NCBI GenBank assembly: GCA_002315595.1
Contig: DCHG01000035.1
Coordinates: 1-30,151, forward strand
DNA: 30,151 nucleotides
Direction: 5' to 3'
Origin: Clostridiales bacterium UBA1758
GTDB taxonomy: Bacteria; Bacillota; Clostridia; Oscillospirales; UBA1758
Shown here: positions 23,115-30,128 of the stretch, piece by piece
Position numbering within the stretch: position 1 is the stretch's first letter
Layout of the letters: every line of letters starts with the position of its first letter
The notes under the pieces: generated by a model
Databases searched by the model: none
Told to the model about the DNA's origin: nothing
What the model saw: the letters and a program-made list of their open reading frames with translations, nothing else
Program-made: the position numbers and the translations under genes

Positions 23115-25265
23115 TCAGTTTCTCACGCATTCGATCCCGTCCGGCACAAAGATCCGTGGGCTTTCTCCTTTTTTCATTTGGATCAAAATCTTCCCCTTCG
23201 GCGTCGGAAGTACCACATTTGCGTAATCCAAGCCGAGCAAGGACGGATCCAATCGGATCTTCGCAAATCCCGGCTCCAACATTTCAAACCCCGAAAGAGC
23301 AAGTGGCAACGCATATGCCGGTGCCCCGCCCCATGCGTGGCTATGGTCGAAATCATAATTCGGCTCAGGTTTATAAAATCCCTCGGTCAAACCTTTGGAA
23401 CATTCCATGCACGGCGCTTTCCAACGATCGAGGATCGCAAGCGTATAGGTATCACGAAGTCCCGCACGATAGACGGCTTCCAGTTGGAAATGAAGGAAGT
23501 ACGGCTGAACCTCACCGAGAGAAGCATCGTTCATTATACGGTGTACCAAAGCCTGCGATCCCGTTCGGTCGAAAATTCCGAAATACACCGCAAGAATATT
23601 TGCGTGCATTCGATAATACCTTTTTTCAACGTTTTGTGGCATAAACTGATAGATTAGTTCTTCCCGCGTCGGCGTGTTCAATCCCTCAAAGAACAATCCG
23701 CGATCCGCGTCCCACAGTTGAGAAATGATATTCTTTTTTAAGTTTTTCGCACGATCAAAACATTCCATCCCCATCGAGTTGTTTCCAATCGTACGGTAAA
23801 TGCGTTCGGCGGTCTGTAACGCGCCGAAATAAAACAAATTCATACAGGTCTGTCCGAGTGCCTTCGGCGGATGATGCGTCGAAATGCCGTCGGGGATCAA
23901 CCAATCAACGAACATATAATCCGGCGGGTTTTCGATCAATCCGTTGTCGCCGATATAACGGCTGAAACGCGAAAGAAGAAGGCAAAGAGCCTCCTCACAA
24001 TCTTTGAGCAATGATGCGTCGCCCGTGAACGAATACACATCCCACAACATCTGTACCCAAATTAGGGAATAATTCGTGTGAAACATTCTGCCGTCGTGCG
24101 CACGAAGCAATTCCGCCGTTCGAATGACGTCGAATGCCCCAAGCCGCATATCCCCGAAGGTAAATGCGGTCATCATCGTTTCGACATAGTAATCTCCCGT
24201 GCAAGCCATCGGCTCGCAATGGCAAGGGCTATCAAGATGTAATGTCTGTCGGCAGATTTTCAGCGTATGAGTACATACATCCGTCACGAGATCAAGTTCG
24301 TCATCGGATGTCGTCGTATGTCCCGATTTTTGGTCATCAACGGGGTAATTCGATGATAAAAGCCGGAAAATCAGCACCGCGTCATTGTCACCACGATTTT
24401 CGGCGTGAATTCGGAAACCGCCGGCGCTATGCAATCCCGTGCCGAGGTATTCCGTCGTTTCGCAAAACAGATATTCTTCCTTTTTCAGACTTTCCTTTGT
24501 TTCAAAACTTTCCAAAACGACGGATACTTCCCCCGTCGTTTCGGCACGAACGGAAAAGTAACCCGCATAGATCCGATCAAATAACAGTTCCGCGTCAATC
24601 GTTTTTCCGGCAGGTACGATCACCCGATCCCGTTCGGGAAGAATATAGATTTCTTCGCAATGCGGGATTGGCGCATCCTCCGTGTTCCAAATATTCGGGA
24701 CGAACTGTGCCGACACCGTTTCGGAAGGCGGAAGTTTACCGTTAAAATACCCGTCTCGTTCAAAAGCCGGAAGATACTGTGCCGTCCATGTTTCATCGGT
24801 GGAAACAAAGGCTTCGCAATCATCGTCAAAGACGATCTTCGCCCAAAGAAAAAAACCGCCGTGTCCTTTTGAAAATTCATACATTCGGACGGATGACATT
24901 CGCACGACGGCATCCCAAGTAAGTGTCTTTTCGCCGTGTAAAAAAAAGTTGAGCATTTCGCCTTCCAACTTCTCGGAAAAGGCGTAATAATTCTGTCGTG
25001 GCTGATCGTTGAATAAAAAATCTCCGCCAACCGAAGCAGGACCGACACATATCGGTCGATCATTCAGCGAAAGCCGAAAAAAAGTATCACCGCTGGTGCG
25101 GTAAAAAATCCTTTTGATCGTTTTTTCAAAGCGATATTCTTTCGTAAATCTCGCAACAACATGATTTTGCTTTCCGTCACGATTCATGCAGGTGACTTCC
25201 GTGTTCTGCTGATTCGGAAAAAGTTCACGTGGCAACCAGATCCATGATTCTCTTTGATGTAACAT
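23115..25265 (-). CDS. GH78-like alpha-L-rhamnosidase family protein, probably cytoplasmic
   Basis: This predicted glycosidase has 716 residues. Residues about 1-200 are a beta-sandwich (GGFFLWAKIVFDDD; STDETWTAQY), followed by a second beta domain. Residues about 320-660 form an (alpha/alpha)6 barrel with HLDSPCHCEPMACTGDYYVE (about 343-362) at the place of the GH78 DCPxRxER-GWTGD motif, and HSHAWGGAPAYALP (about 641-654). A C-terminal beta domain closes the protein. The acid motif is divergent, so substrate is uncertain; rhamnose is a family-level guess. There is no signal peptide. The ATG at 25265 has AAGGA eight bases upstream; an ATG two codons earlier is too close to it. It lies 17 bases after apbE. 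Confidence 0.85.
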   Translation of the reverse strand: MLHQRESWIWLPRELFPNQQNTEVTCMNRDGKQNHVVARFTKEYRFEKTIKRIFYRTSGDTFFRLSLNDRPICVGPASVGGDFLFNDQPRQNYYAFSEKLEGEMLNFFLHGEKTLTWDAVVRMSSVRMYEFSKGHGGFFLWAKIVFDDDCEAFVSTDETWTAQYLPAFERDGYFNGKLPPSETVSAQFVPNIWNTEDAPIPHCEEIYILPERDRVIVPAGKTIDAELLFDRIYAGYFSVRAETTGEVSVVLESFETKESLKKEEYLFCETTEYLGTGLHSAGGFRIHAENRGDNDAVLIFRLLSSNYPVDDQKSGHTTTSDDELDLVTDVCTHTLKICRQTLHLDSPCHCEPMACTGDYYVETMMTAFTFGDMRLGAFDVIRTAELLRAHDGRMFHTNYSLIWVQMLWDVYSFTGDASLLKDCEEALCLLLSRFSRYIGDNGLIENPPDYMFVDWLIPDGISTHHPPKALGQTCMNLFYFGALQTAERIYRTIGNNSMGMECFDRAKNLKKNIISQLWDADRGLFFEGLNTPTREELIYQFMPQNVEKRYYRMHANILAVYFGIFDRTGSQALVHRIMNDASLGEVQPYFLHFQLEAVYRAGLRDTYTLAILDRWKAPCMECSKGLTEGFYKPEPNYDFDHSHAWGGAPAYALPLALSGFEMLEPGFAKIRLDPSLLGLDYANVVLPTPKGKILIQMKKGESPRIFVPDGIECVRN

Positions 25266-25282
25266 TGTCATTATCCTTTATT

Positions 25283-26296
25283 TCAGTTCTCGTCAATGCG
25301 GCAGAATTGATACTCATCCGAAATTTCAACGATCGGCGCACCGTCCGTTGCAAGAATTCTTCCGTCATCGGTCAAAATGACCATTTCAAACCCGCCGTAT
25401 TGCCGCCAATATGCGTTCGCTCCGTCCACACCAAGGACAAATAACGCCGTTGAAAGCGCGTCTGCGGTCGTTCCGTCATCCGTGATGACCGTCACCGATC
25501 GGATCCCCGTCTGTGCGGGTGTGCAGGTTTTCGGATCGAGAATATGATGGTAGCGTACACCGTCGACTTCAAAATAACGGTTGTAATCGCCGGAGGTCAC
25601 CACCGCAAGATCGGCGATTTCAAGCACTGCCGCATTGCTTTCGAGATCGTTCGGGTCCTGAATTCCGACACGCCACGGATCGCCGTTCGCGTCCGCACCG
25701 AGTGCCTGAACATTCCCGCCAAGCGAGATCAGTGCCGAGATCACGCCGTCATCGCGCATTTTTTCGATCACGCGCTGTGCCGTATATCCCTTTGCCACCG
25801 CCCCGAGCGAGATCAACATTCCGTCGCCGAGCGACACTTCGTTTCCGTTCACGCAGATCGCAGAATAGTCGACTTTTGGGTGGATCTTTGCCAATTCGTC
25901 CTCCGTCGGCACACGGTTTTCGCCGTCCCCGGCAAATCCCCATGCGATCGACGCCGGGTACACCGACAGATCCAGTGCGCCCCCGCTTCGTTCGGAAACC
26001 GTCAGGGCGTCTTCGATCAGTTCCGCCGTCGCTTCATCAACGACCGCCATTCCGTTCGAATTGAGGTTTTGGATGTCGCTTCCCTCTTTTTCCGCCGAAA
26101 ACAACGCATCGAAGGCTTCGATCATTTTTTCCGCATCGTCGAGTGCAACCTCAGCATGGCTTCCGTAGGCGTATAACTGCATCACGGTATCCATGGCAAA
26201 GACATATTTTTCATATTTTTTTGTGTTTGCGTTTGCGCACGCGCAGATCGGAAAAAGCAAGGCAACTGCGGTCACAAATGCGATGTATTTTTTCAT
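25283..26296 (-). CDS. apbE: ApbE-family lipoprotein, FAD:protein FMN transferase
   Basis: ApbE proteins attach FMN covalently to Thr/Ser of extracytoplasmic flavoproteins such as RnfG, NqrC or FMN-binding reductases. The 337-residue product starts with a hydrophobic signal and a plausible lipobox (ICAC, Cys20), so it should sit on the outer face of the membrane. Visible family motifs are MDTVMQLYAYG, SLGAVAKGYTAQRV, SLGGNVQALG, HHILDPKTCTPA and DALSTALFVLG. I start it at the ATG at 26296, which shares one base with the dgoD stop (TGATG); a GTG one codon earlier is less likely. Its place inside a sugar operon is unusual, and no FMN-acceptor flavoprotein with the usual motif is visible in the window. 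Confidence 0.92.
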   Translation of the reverse strand: MKKYIAFVTAVALLFPICACANANTKKYEKYVFAMDTVMQLYAYGSHAEVALDDAEKMIEAFDALFSAEKEGSDIQNLNSNGMAVVDEATAELIEDALTVSERSGGALDLSVYPASIAWGFAGDGENRVPTEDELAKIHPKVDYSAICVNGNEVSLGDGMLISLGAVAKGYTAQRVIEKMRDDGVISALISLGGNVQALGADANGDPWRVGIQDPNDLESNAAVLEIADLAVVTSGDYNRYFEVDGVRYHHILDPKTCTPAQTGIRSVTVITDDGTTADALSTALFVLGVDGANAYWRQYGGFEMVILTDDGRILATDGAPIVEISDEYQFCRIDEN

Positions 26297-27414
26297 CACC
26301 AGGATGCAACGCCGCCATCTTCATACCAAAAGCGCGGAGTTTCCCAACTACCGTCGAATTTCTTTTCCTCAATCGCATCCTCGTCAAGTTCAATTCCGAG
26401 GCCCGGTTTAGTCGGAAGTTCGACACTGCCGTTCTTAACGACGAAGGGTTTCTTGATATAACCGTCGCCGAGTGTGACGGATTCCTGACAAAGGAAATTC
26501 GGAACGGCAAAATCAAGTTGAATACAAGCCGCCAACGCGATCGGGCCTAGCGGGCAATGCGGTGCCATCGTCGCATAGGATGCCGCCGCAAGCGCGGCAA
26601 TATCACGGCATTCGGTGATACCGCCCGCGTGGGACAGGTCGGGCTGGAGGACGACTGCCGCCTGCTTTTCCAAAACTTCTCTGAACTGGAACTTGGTGAA
26701 CAATCTTTCGCCGGTGGCAATCGGAATATAGGTCGAACGCGCCACGCGTGCAAGTTCATCGACATTGCCCGGAAGCACGGGCTCTTCGATGAACATCGGC
26801 TGAAATTCTTCAATCGCCTTGATGAGGATCATCGCCATTGCCGGACTGACTCTGCCGTGGAAATCAACACCAAAATCACATTCGGGCCCGACCAATTCAC
26901 GCGTCAACGCGATATTTTCGGCAAATTCATTGACCTTTGCCATCGTGTCGATAAATTTCACCGGACCGCCGATGGATGTCTTGAAACTCGTATATCCTTT
27001 TGCTTTTGCAGCGTCGATGGACGCCTTCATTTCTTCTTTGGTGTTACCACCGAAATGACCGTAAAGTTTTACTTGATCGCGTACGGAGCCACCGAGAAGT
27101 TCATATACCGGTGTATTATAAAATTTGCCCTTGATGTCCCAAAGAGCCTGGTCGATACCGGCGATTGCACTCATCAAAACCGGTCCGCCCTGATAAAACT
27201 GACCGATGAAGATCGCCTGCCAGTTTTTGGTGATCTTCAACGGATCCTGACCGATCAGATAGCGATCGGCGATCTCCTTGATCGCGGCGGCAACAGTCTG
27301 CGAGCGACCTTCCACGACCGGTTCTCCGAGACCGATGATCCCCTCATCGGTGTGAATTTTCAAAAATAACCAACGCGGAAGAACATGAATGGTTTCAACT
27401 TTTGTGATTTTCAT
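26296..27414 (-). CDS. dgoD: D-galactonate dehydratase-like enzyme (enolase superfamily)
   Basis: The enzyme would dehydrate a sugar acid, in DgoD D-galactonate, to a 2-keto-3-deoxy acid, using Mg. The 372-residue protein keeps DgoD-like residues: metal ligands Asp184, Glu210 and Glu236 (VDFHGR, FIEEP, TGERLF), catalytic His186, and the second His286 in APHCPLGPIALAACIQLD. The N-terminal PRWLFLKIHTDEGIIGLGEPVVEGR and YQGGPVLMSAIAGIDQALWDIKGK also match. The exact sugar acid cannot be proved; close relatives act on other aldonates. It is the first gene of the operon with a clear promoter, AGGGAG upstream and a one-base overlap with apbE. The product could feed the KDPG-type aldolase at the operon end if a kinase is encoded elsewhere. 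Confidence 0.88.
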   Translation of the reverse strand: MKITKVETIHVLPRWLFLKIHTDEGIIGLGEPVVEGRSQTVAAAIKEIADRYLIGQDPLKITKNWQAIFIGQFYQGGPVLMSAIAGIDQALWDIKGKFYNTPVYELLGGSVRDQVKLYGHFGGNTKEEMKASIDAAKAKGYTSFKTSIGGPVKFIDTMAKVNEFAENIALTRELVGPECDFGVDFHGRVSPAMAMILIKAIEEFQPMFIEEPVLPGNVDELARVARSTYIPIATGERLFTKFQFREVLEKQAAVVLQPDLSHAGGITECRDIAALAAASYATMAPHCPLGPIALAACIQLDFAVPNFLCQESVTLGDGYIKKPFVVKNGSVELPTKPGLGIELDEDAIEEKKFDGSWETPRFWYEDGGVASW

Positions 27415-27447
27415 ACGTTACATCTCCCTGTTCGAATTGGTAGTAAA

Positions 27448-27476
27448 ATTTTAACATATCCTTCTCGGATATTCAA
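27448..27476 (-). promoter_or_regulatory. Promoter of the dgoD operon with an internal inverted repeat
   Basis: On minus, -35 TTGAAT (27471-27476) and -10 TAAAAT (27448-27453) are 17 bases apart. The spacer holds ATATCC-N5-GGATAT (27456-27472), a two-fold symmetric site placed where a repressor would block RNA polymerase. A sugar-acid regulator would fit, but none is encoded in the window. Confidence 0.65.
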
Positions 27477-27509
27477 GCATTTCGCCCGTTTTTCAACCGC
27501 TGATCGCGT

Positions 27510-27959
27510 TCAAATCCTTTTGATCATCCGAATTCTGTCACCTTCGTCAGCAAGGTTCTCAAATCCAAACGATCGGTAAAGTTTTTGTGCCCCGATATTT
27601 TCCTTTTCGACGTGCAAAATGATCCTCCCGACATTCTCATCTACGGCGTATCGGATCGCCGCTTCGATCATTTTGTGCCCAATTCCGCGGCTTCTGTGAT
27701 CCGCCGTGACGCTGAAATCATCCAAATACAGAAATCCGCCGTCCTCACCGTGCTTTTCGATCGAAAGATAGCCGACGACGCTTTCTCCGATCTCCGCCAC
27801 ACAGATCCAATCGCCCGTACCCATGTAGAATTTTCCCAAATACCCCTGCGGATAGGTTTCGTCGGTTTGATTTTGGTAGATCGTTCGAAGCATTTCCGTA
27901 AACAATGCTTCGATTGCCGGAATATCCTCCTTCACGGATGTTCTGAATTTCCAGTCCAT
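27510..27959 (-). CDS. GNAT-family N-acetyltransferase
   Basis: The 149-residue protein has the GNAT acetyl-CoA fold: an N-terminal FRTSVKEDIPAIEAL, the strand YLDDFSVTADHRSRGIG with the pyrophosphate loop RSRGIG (89-94), then HVEKENIGAQKLYRSFGF, the C-terminal motif found in nearly all GNATs. The acceptor (small amine, protein or antibiotic) cannot be told. The frame is open to 28232, but the ATG at 27959 has AAAGGA about nine bases upstream and gives a normal length. It is monocistronic, divergent from the small membrane protein gene, and shares a palindromic spacer with it. Confidence 0.9.
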   Translation of the reverse strand: MDWKFRTSVKEDIPAIEALFTEMLRTIYQNQTDETYPQGYLGKFYMGTGDWICVAEIGESVVGYLSIEKHGEDGGFLYLDDFSVTADHRSRGIGHKMIEAAIRYAVDENVGRIILHVEKENIGAQKLYRSFGFENLADEGDRIRMIKRI

Positions 27960-27982
27960 TTTTCTTTTTCCTTTTCCCTCAG

Positions 27983-28002
27983 TTGTCCAAATTATCGGAC
28001 AA
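27983..28002. promoter_or_regulatory. Palindromic site in the divergent GNAT / small protein spacer
   Basis: TTGTCC (27983-27988) and GGACAA (27997-28002) form an inverted repeat with an 8-base centre that contains GATAAT on minus, a possible -10 for the GNAT gene. On plus a TATGAT lies shortly downstream. The arrangement fits an operator shared by two divergent promoters, although no full -35/-10 pair is convincing. Confidence 0.5.
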
Positions 28003-28059
28003 ATTGTTGTGTATGATGATATCAGAACGAAAGAGAAACTCGAAAGCGAGGTCATTTTT

Positions 28060-28254
28060 ATGAAAAAATATCTTCCGACCATTATCCCGTTGCTTCTGCT
28101 TGCCGCCGCCATCCTGCGTGATGTGATCAAGGGCTTGCCGCTTGCCACGATCGGATGGTTCATTTTGTTCGATATCGGTATCATTCTCTGCAAACTCCCG
28201 CAGCGGAAACGGAAAACTCGTGTTTTCCTCACCCGTGCAGACGAACGGAAATAG
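28060..28254 (+). CDS. Small membrane protein, unknown function
   Basis: The 64-residue product has two hydrophobic segments, about residues 4-18 (YLPTIIPLLLLAAAI) and 27-44 (TIGWFILFDIGIILC), then a basic tail with many Lys and Arg, so the C-terminus likely stays in the cytoplasm. The ATG at 28060 has GAGG eight bases upstream. The frame opens earlier, at 28009, but that start would have no ribosome site. I recognise no family. Its stop codon is directly followed by the trmO stop on the other strand, with no base between. Confidence 0.6.
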   Translation: MKKYLPTIIPLLLLAAAILRDVIKGLPLATIGWFILFDIGIILCKLPQRKRKTRVFLTRADERK

Positions 28255-28935
28255 TCAGTTGACCTCCGTCACCGTGAGAATTCCGTCACTGACGACGAAT
28301 TTCACGTTCATTCCCGCAAACGTCATTCCGTACACGCGATCGGGATCATCCTGATACGACGGACGCGGATCCTGCGCCAGCACGCCTTTCAGCGCCGCAA
28401 ACTTGTCGTTCGGGATCTTTTGGGCGATTTCATCGGCAATGGCGACTTCCAGTCTACGTTCCCACCCTGCAGGGGCAAAGCCCGATAATGCGCCGGGGAT
28501 ACAATCGGCATACGGGACATAGGGTTTGATGTCAAAGATCGGCGTTCCGTTGAGCAAATCCGCCCCGCATACCCGTAGCACTGTGCCGTTTTCGGGATCA
28601 TGTTCGACGGATTTCAAGCGCACCGCCGACAGTCCGAGTGCATTGGGACGAAACGGCGATCTCGTGGCAAACACGCCCATTCGCTCGTTTCCGCCAAGAC
28701 GCGGAGGACGGACCGTCGGAGACCAATCCTTACGTACTGCACGTGAAAATTGCCAAATCAACCAAAGATGTGAAAAACCCTCGATCCCACGCAACGCTTC
28801 CTCATTTCGGTACTTCGGCTCGAAAACGATCGTCGCCTCCAACTCATCAATCAAGCCGCTTTGGCGAGGAATTCCGAATTTTTCATCAAAATCACTGTGA
28901 ATATACGCAATCGGTTGAATTGAAAATTCTTCCAT
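28255..28935 (-). CDS. trmO: tRNA (N6-threonylcarbamoyladenosine(37)-N6)-methyltransferase TrmO
   Basis: TrmO methylates N6-threonylcarbamoyladenosine at position 37 of certain tRNAs, using SAM, to tune decoding. The 226-residue protein shows the family motifs FGIPRQSGL (20-28), GFSHLWLIW (53-61), GVFATRSPFRPNALGLS (87-103), and DLLNGTPIFDIKPYVPYAD, followed by the small C-terminal domain. GGAGG precedes the ATG. It is divergent from birA across an 80-base gap and convergent with the small membrane protein, with no gap. Older annotations call this family YaeB/UPF0066. Confidence 0.93.
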   Translation of the reverse strand: MEEFSIQPIAYIHSDFDEKFGIPRQSGLIDELEATIVFEPKYRNEEALRGIEGFSHLWLIWQFSRAVRKDWSPTVRPPRLGGNERMGVFATRSPFRPNALGLSAVRLKSVEHDPENGTVLRVCGADLLNGTPIFDIKPYVPYADCIPGALSGFAPAGWERRLEVAIADEIAQKIPNDKFAALKGVLAQDPRPSYQDDPDRVYGMTFAGMNVKFVVSDGILTVTEVN

Positions 28936-28957
28936 CGTTTCCTCCGTTCTCGTCCGA

Positions 28958-28997
28958 CTGTCATTTTCTTGACAGAAATCGTGGAAAATGTTATCAT
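28958..28997 (+). promoter_or_regulatory. birA promoter with palindrome over the -35
   Basis: A perfect -35 TTGACA (28969-28974), 17-base spacer and -10 TATCAT (28992-28997) precede birA. A palindrome CTGTCA-N6-TGACAG (28958-28975) covers the -35 and lies between birA and the divergent trmO. Confidence 0.75.
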
Positions 28998-29015
28998 CCT
29001 TTGGAAGGTGAATTT

Positions 29016-29792
29016 ATGTCGGATCTGAATCAATTACTGTTTAAATATCTGCCTGTGGGCGATTATTCGTTCGAGTTGTTCGACGAAATCGATTCAACGA
29101 ATCGTTATCTCCGTTCCGTCGCCGAACAGGGCGTGGATGAGTGGAATTTCGTCGTTGCCGAACAACAATCGCTCGGTCGCGGGCGTTTAGGACGGAGTTT
29201 TTTCTCGCCACCCGGCTACGGGGTGTATATGAGCATCCTTTTGCGACCGAAACTCGCCGTAAAAGACGCCCTTTTGATCACCACTGCCGCCGCAGTTGCC
29301 GCCGCAAAAGCCTCTGAAAAGATCGGTGGACGCAATGCCGGAATCAAGTGGGTAAACGACATTTTTATGGATGGGCGCAAGGTATGCGGCATCCTTGTCG
29401 AATCCGCGGTCGACGCATCGGCCGGGGCGCTCAAATATGCCGTTCTCGGTGTCGGTTTTAATGTTGCCGAACCCAAAAATGGCTTTCCGGACGAACTTCA
29501 AGGAATCGCCGGATCGATATTAAAAAACTGCACGGACGACGACCGTGTAAGGCTCATCGTCGAATTTTTGGGCGAATTTCGGGCGATATACGAAAAACTT
29601 CCAAAGGCGGATTTTATGAATGAATACCGTCGCCGTTCCATAGTCATCGGAAAGACCGTCAACATCGTTTCGCCGCGTGAATCCTATCCCGCCACCGTCA
29701 TCGGCATTGACGACGCCGCCGGTCTTCTCGTACGTCTGAATTCCGGCGAAGAACGGACGATCTCCACTGGCGAGATCAGCCTGCGATTTTGA
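29016..29792 (+). CDS. birA: Biotin-[acetyl-CoA-carboxylase] ligase, without DNA-binding domain
   Basis: The enzyme makes biotinyl-AMP and attaches biotin to a Lys of carboxylase or decarboxylase carrier proteins. The 258-residue protein has FDEIDSTN (22-29), GRGRLGRSF (54-62) for biotinyl-AMP, and KWVNDIFMDGRKVCGIL (111-127) with the catalytic Lys, plus a C-terminal SH3-like domain (IVIGKTVNIVSPR). It lacks the N-terminal winged helix of repressor-type BirA, so it should be a ligase only. The frame opens upstream to 28638, but that part lies inside trmO. The ATG at 29016 has GGAAGGTG before it and a strong promoter, which fixes the start. Confidence 0.94.
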   Translation: MSDLNQLLFKYLPVGDYSFELFDEIDSTNRYLRSVAEQGVDEWNFVVAEQQSLGRGRLGRSFFSPPGYGVYMSILLRPKLAVKDALLITTAAAVAAAKASEKIGGRNAGIKWVNDIFMDGRKVCGILVESAVDASAGALKYAVLGVGFNVAEPKNGFPDELQGIAGSILKNCTDDDRVRLIVEFLGEFRAIYEKLPKADFMNEYRRRSIVIGKTVNIVSPRESYPATVIGIDDAAGLLVRLNSGEERTISTGEISLRF

Positions 29793-29803
29793 TGACAGTA
29801 TGG

Positions 29804-29833
29804 AAAAGACGTTCCTCCCGGAACGTCTTTTTT
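29804..29833. terminator. Bidirectional rho-independent terminator
   Basis: AAAAGACGTTCC (29804-29815) pairs with GGAACGTCTTTT (29820-29831) around a 4-base loop, with TTTTTT after the stem on plus and a T-run on minus. It lies between birA and the convergent rubredoxin gene. Confidence 0.93.
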
Positions 29834-29834
29834 C

Positions 29835-29993
29835 TTATTCTTCGGAGAAACTGTCTTTGCCGACGCCGCAAAGAGGGCAAACAAAATCGTCGGGGAGATC
29901 TTCCCACTTGGTACCGGCGGCAACTCCGTTGTCGGCGTCACCGATGGCTTCGTCATAAACATAGCCACAAACATCGCAAACGTATTTTTTCAT
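29835..29993 (-). CDS. Rubredoxin
   Basis: This is a small electron-transfer protein with one iron held by four cysteines, common in anaerobes for oxygen and peroxide defence. The 52-residue product starts MKKYVCDVCGYVYDEAIGD and has the two knuckles CxxCGYVYD (Cys6, Cys9) and CPLCGVGKD (Cys39, Cys42), with GTKWEDLPDDFVCP between them, an almost textbook rubredoxin. AGGAGG lies eight bases before the ATG and a good promoter stands upstream. It is short and easily missed by length cut-offs. It stands alone, ending at the terminator shared with birA. Confidence 0.96.
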   Translation of the reverse strand: MKKYVCDVCGYVYDEAIGDADNGVAAGTKWEDLPDDFVCPLCGVGKDSFSEE

Positions 29994-30020
29994 TGTAAAT
30001 TCCTCCTTGTCTTTTTATAT

Positions 30021-30049
30021 ATCATATCATTTTCTTTTCAAAAATACAA
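30021..30049 (-). promoter_or_regulatory. Rubredoxin promoter
   Basis: On minus, -35 TTGTAT (30044-30049) and -10 TATGAT (30021-30026) are 17 bases apart, about 28 bases before the rubredoxin ATG. A TTGAAA closer in is also possible as a -35 with a poorer spacing. Confidence 0.6.
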
Positions 30050-30085
30050 TAGCATTTTGATTTCTCGGCAAGCATATTCCGGCAC

Positions 30086-30114
30086 TTGACATTTTTGCCG
30101 AAAAAGGGTAACAT
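30086..30114 (+). promoter_or_regulatory. tRNA promoter
   Basis: A perfect -35 TTGACA (30086-30091), 17-base spacer and -10 TAACAT (30109-30114) lie 14 bases before the tRNA 5' end, a spacing typical of stable RNA genes. Confidence 0.75.
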
Positions 30115-30128
30115 ATATGGGTAATTTT

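Noticed and set aside
26557..27369. A 270-codon open frame on plus opposite dgoD
   Set aside because: It is a shadow of dgoD, whose catalytic residues are all in place.
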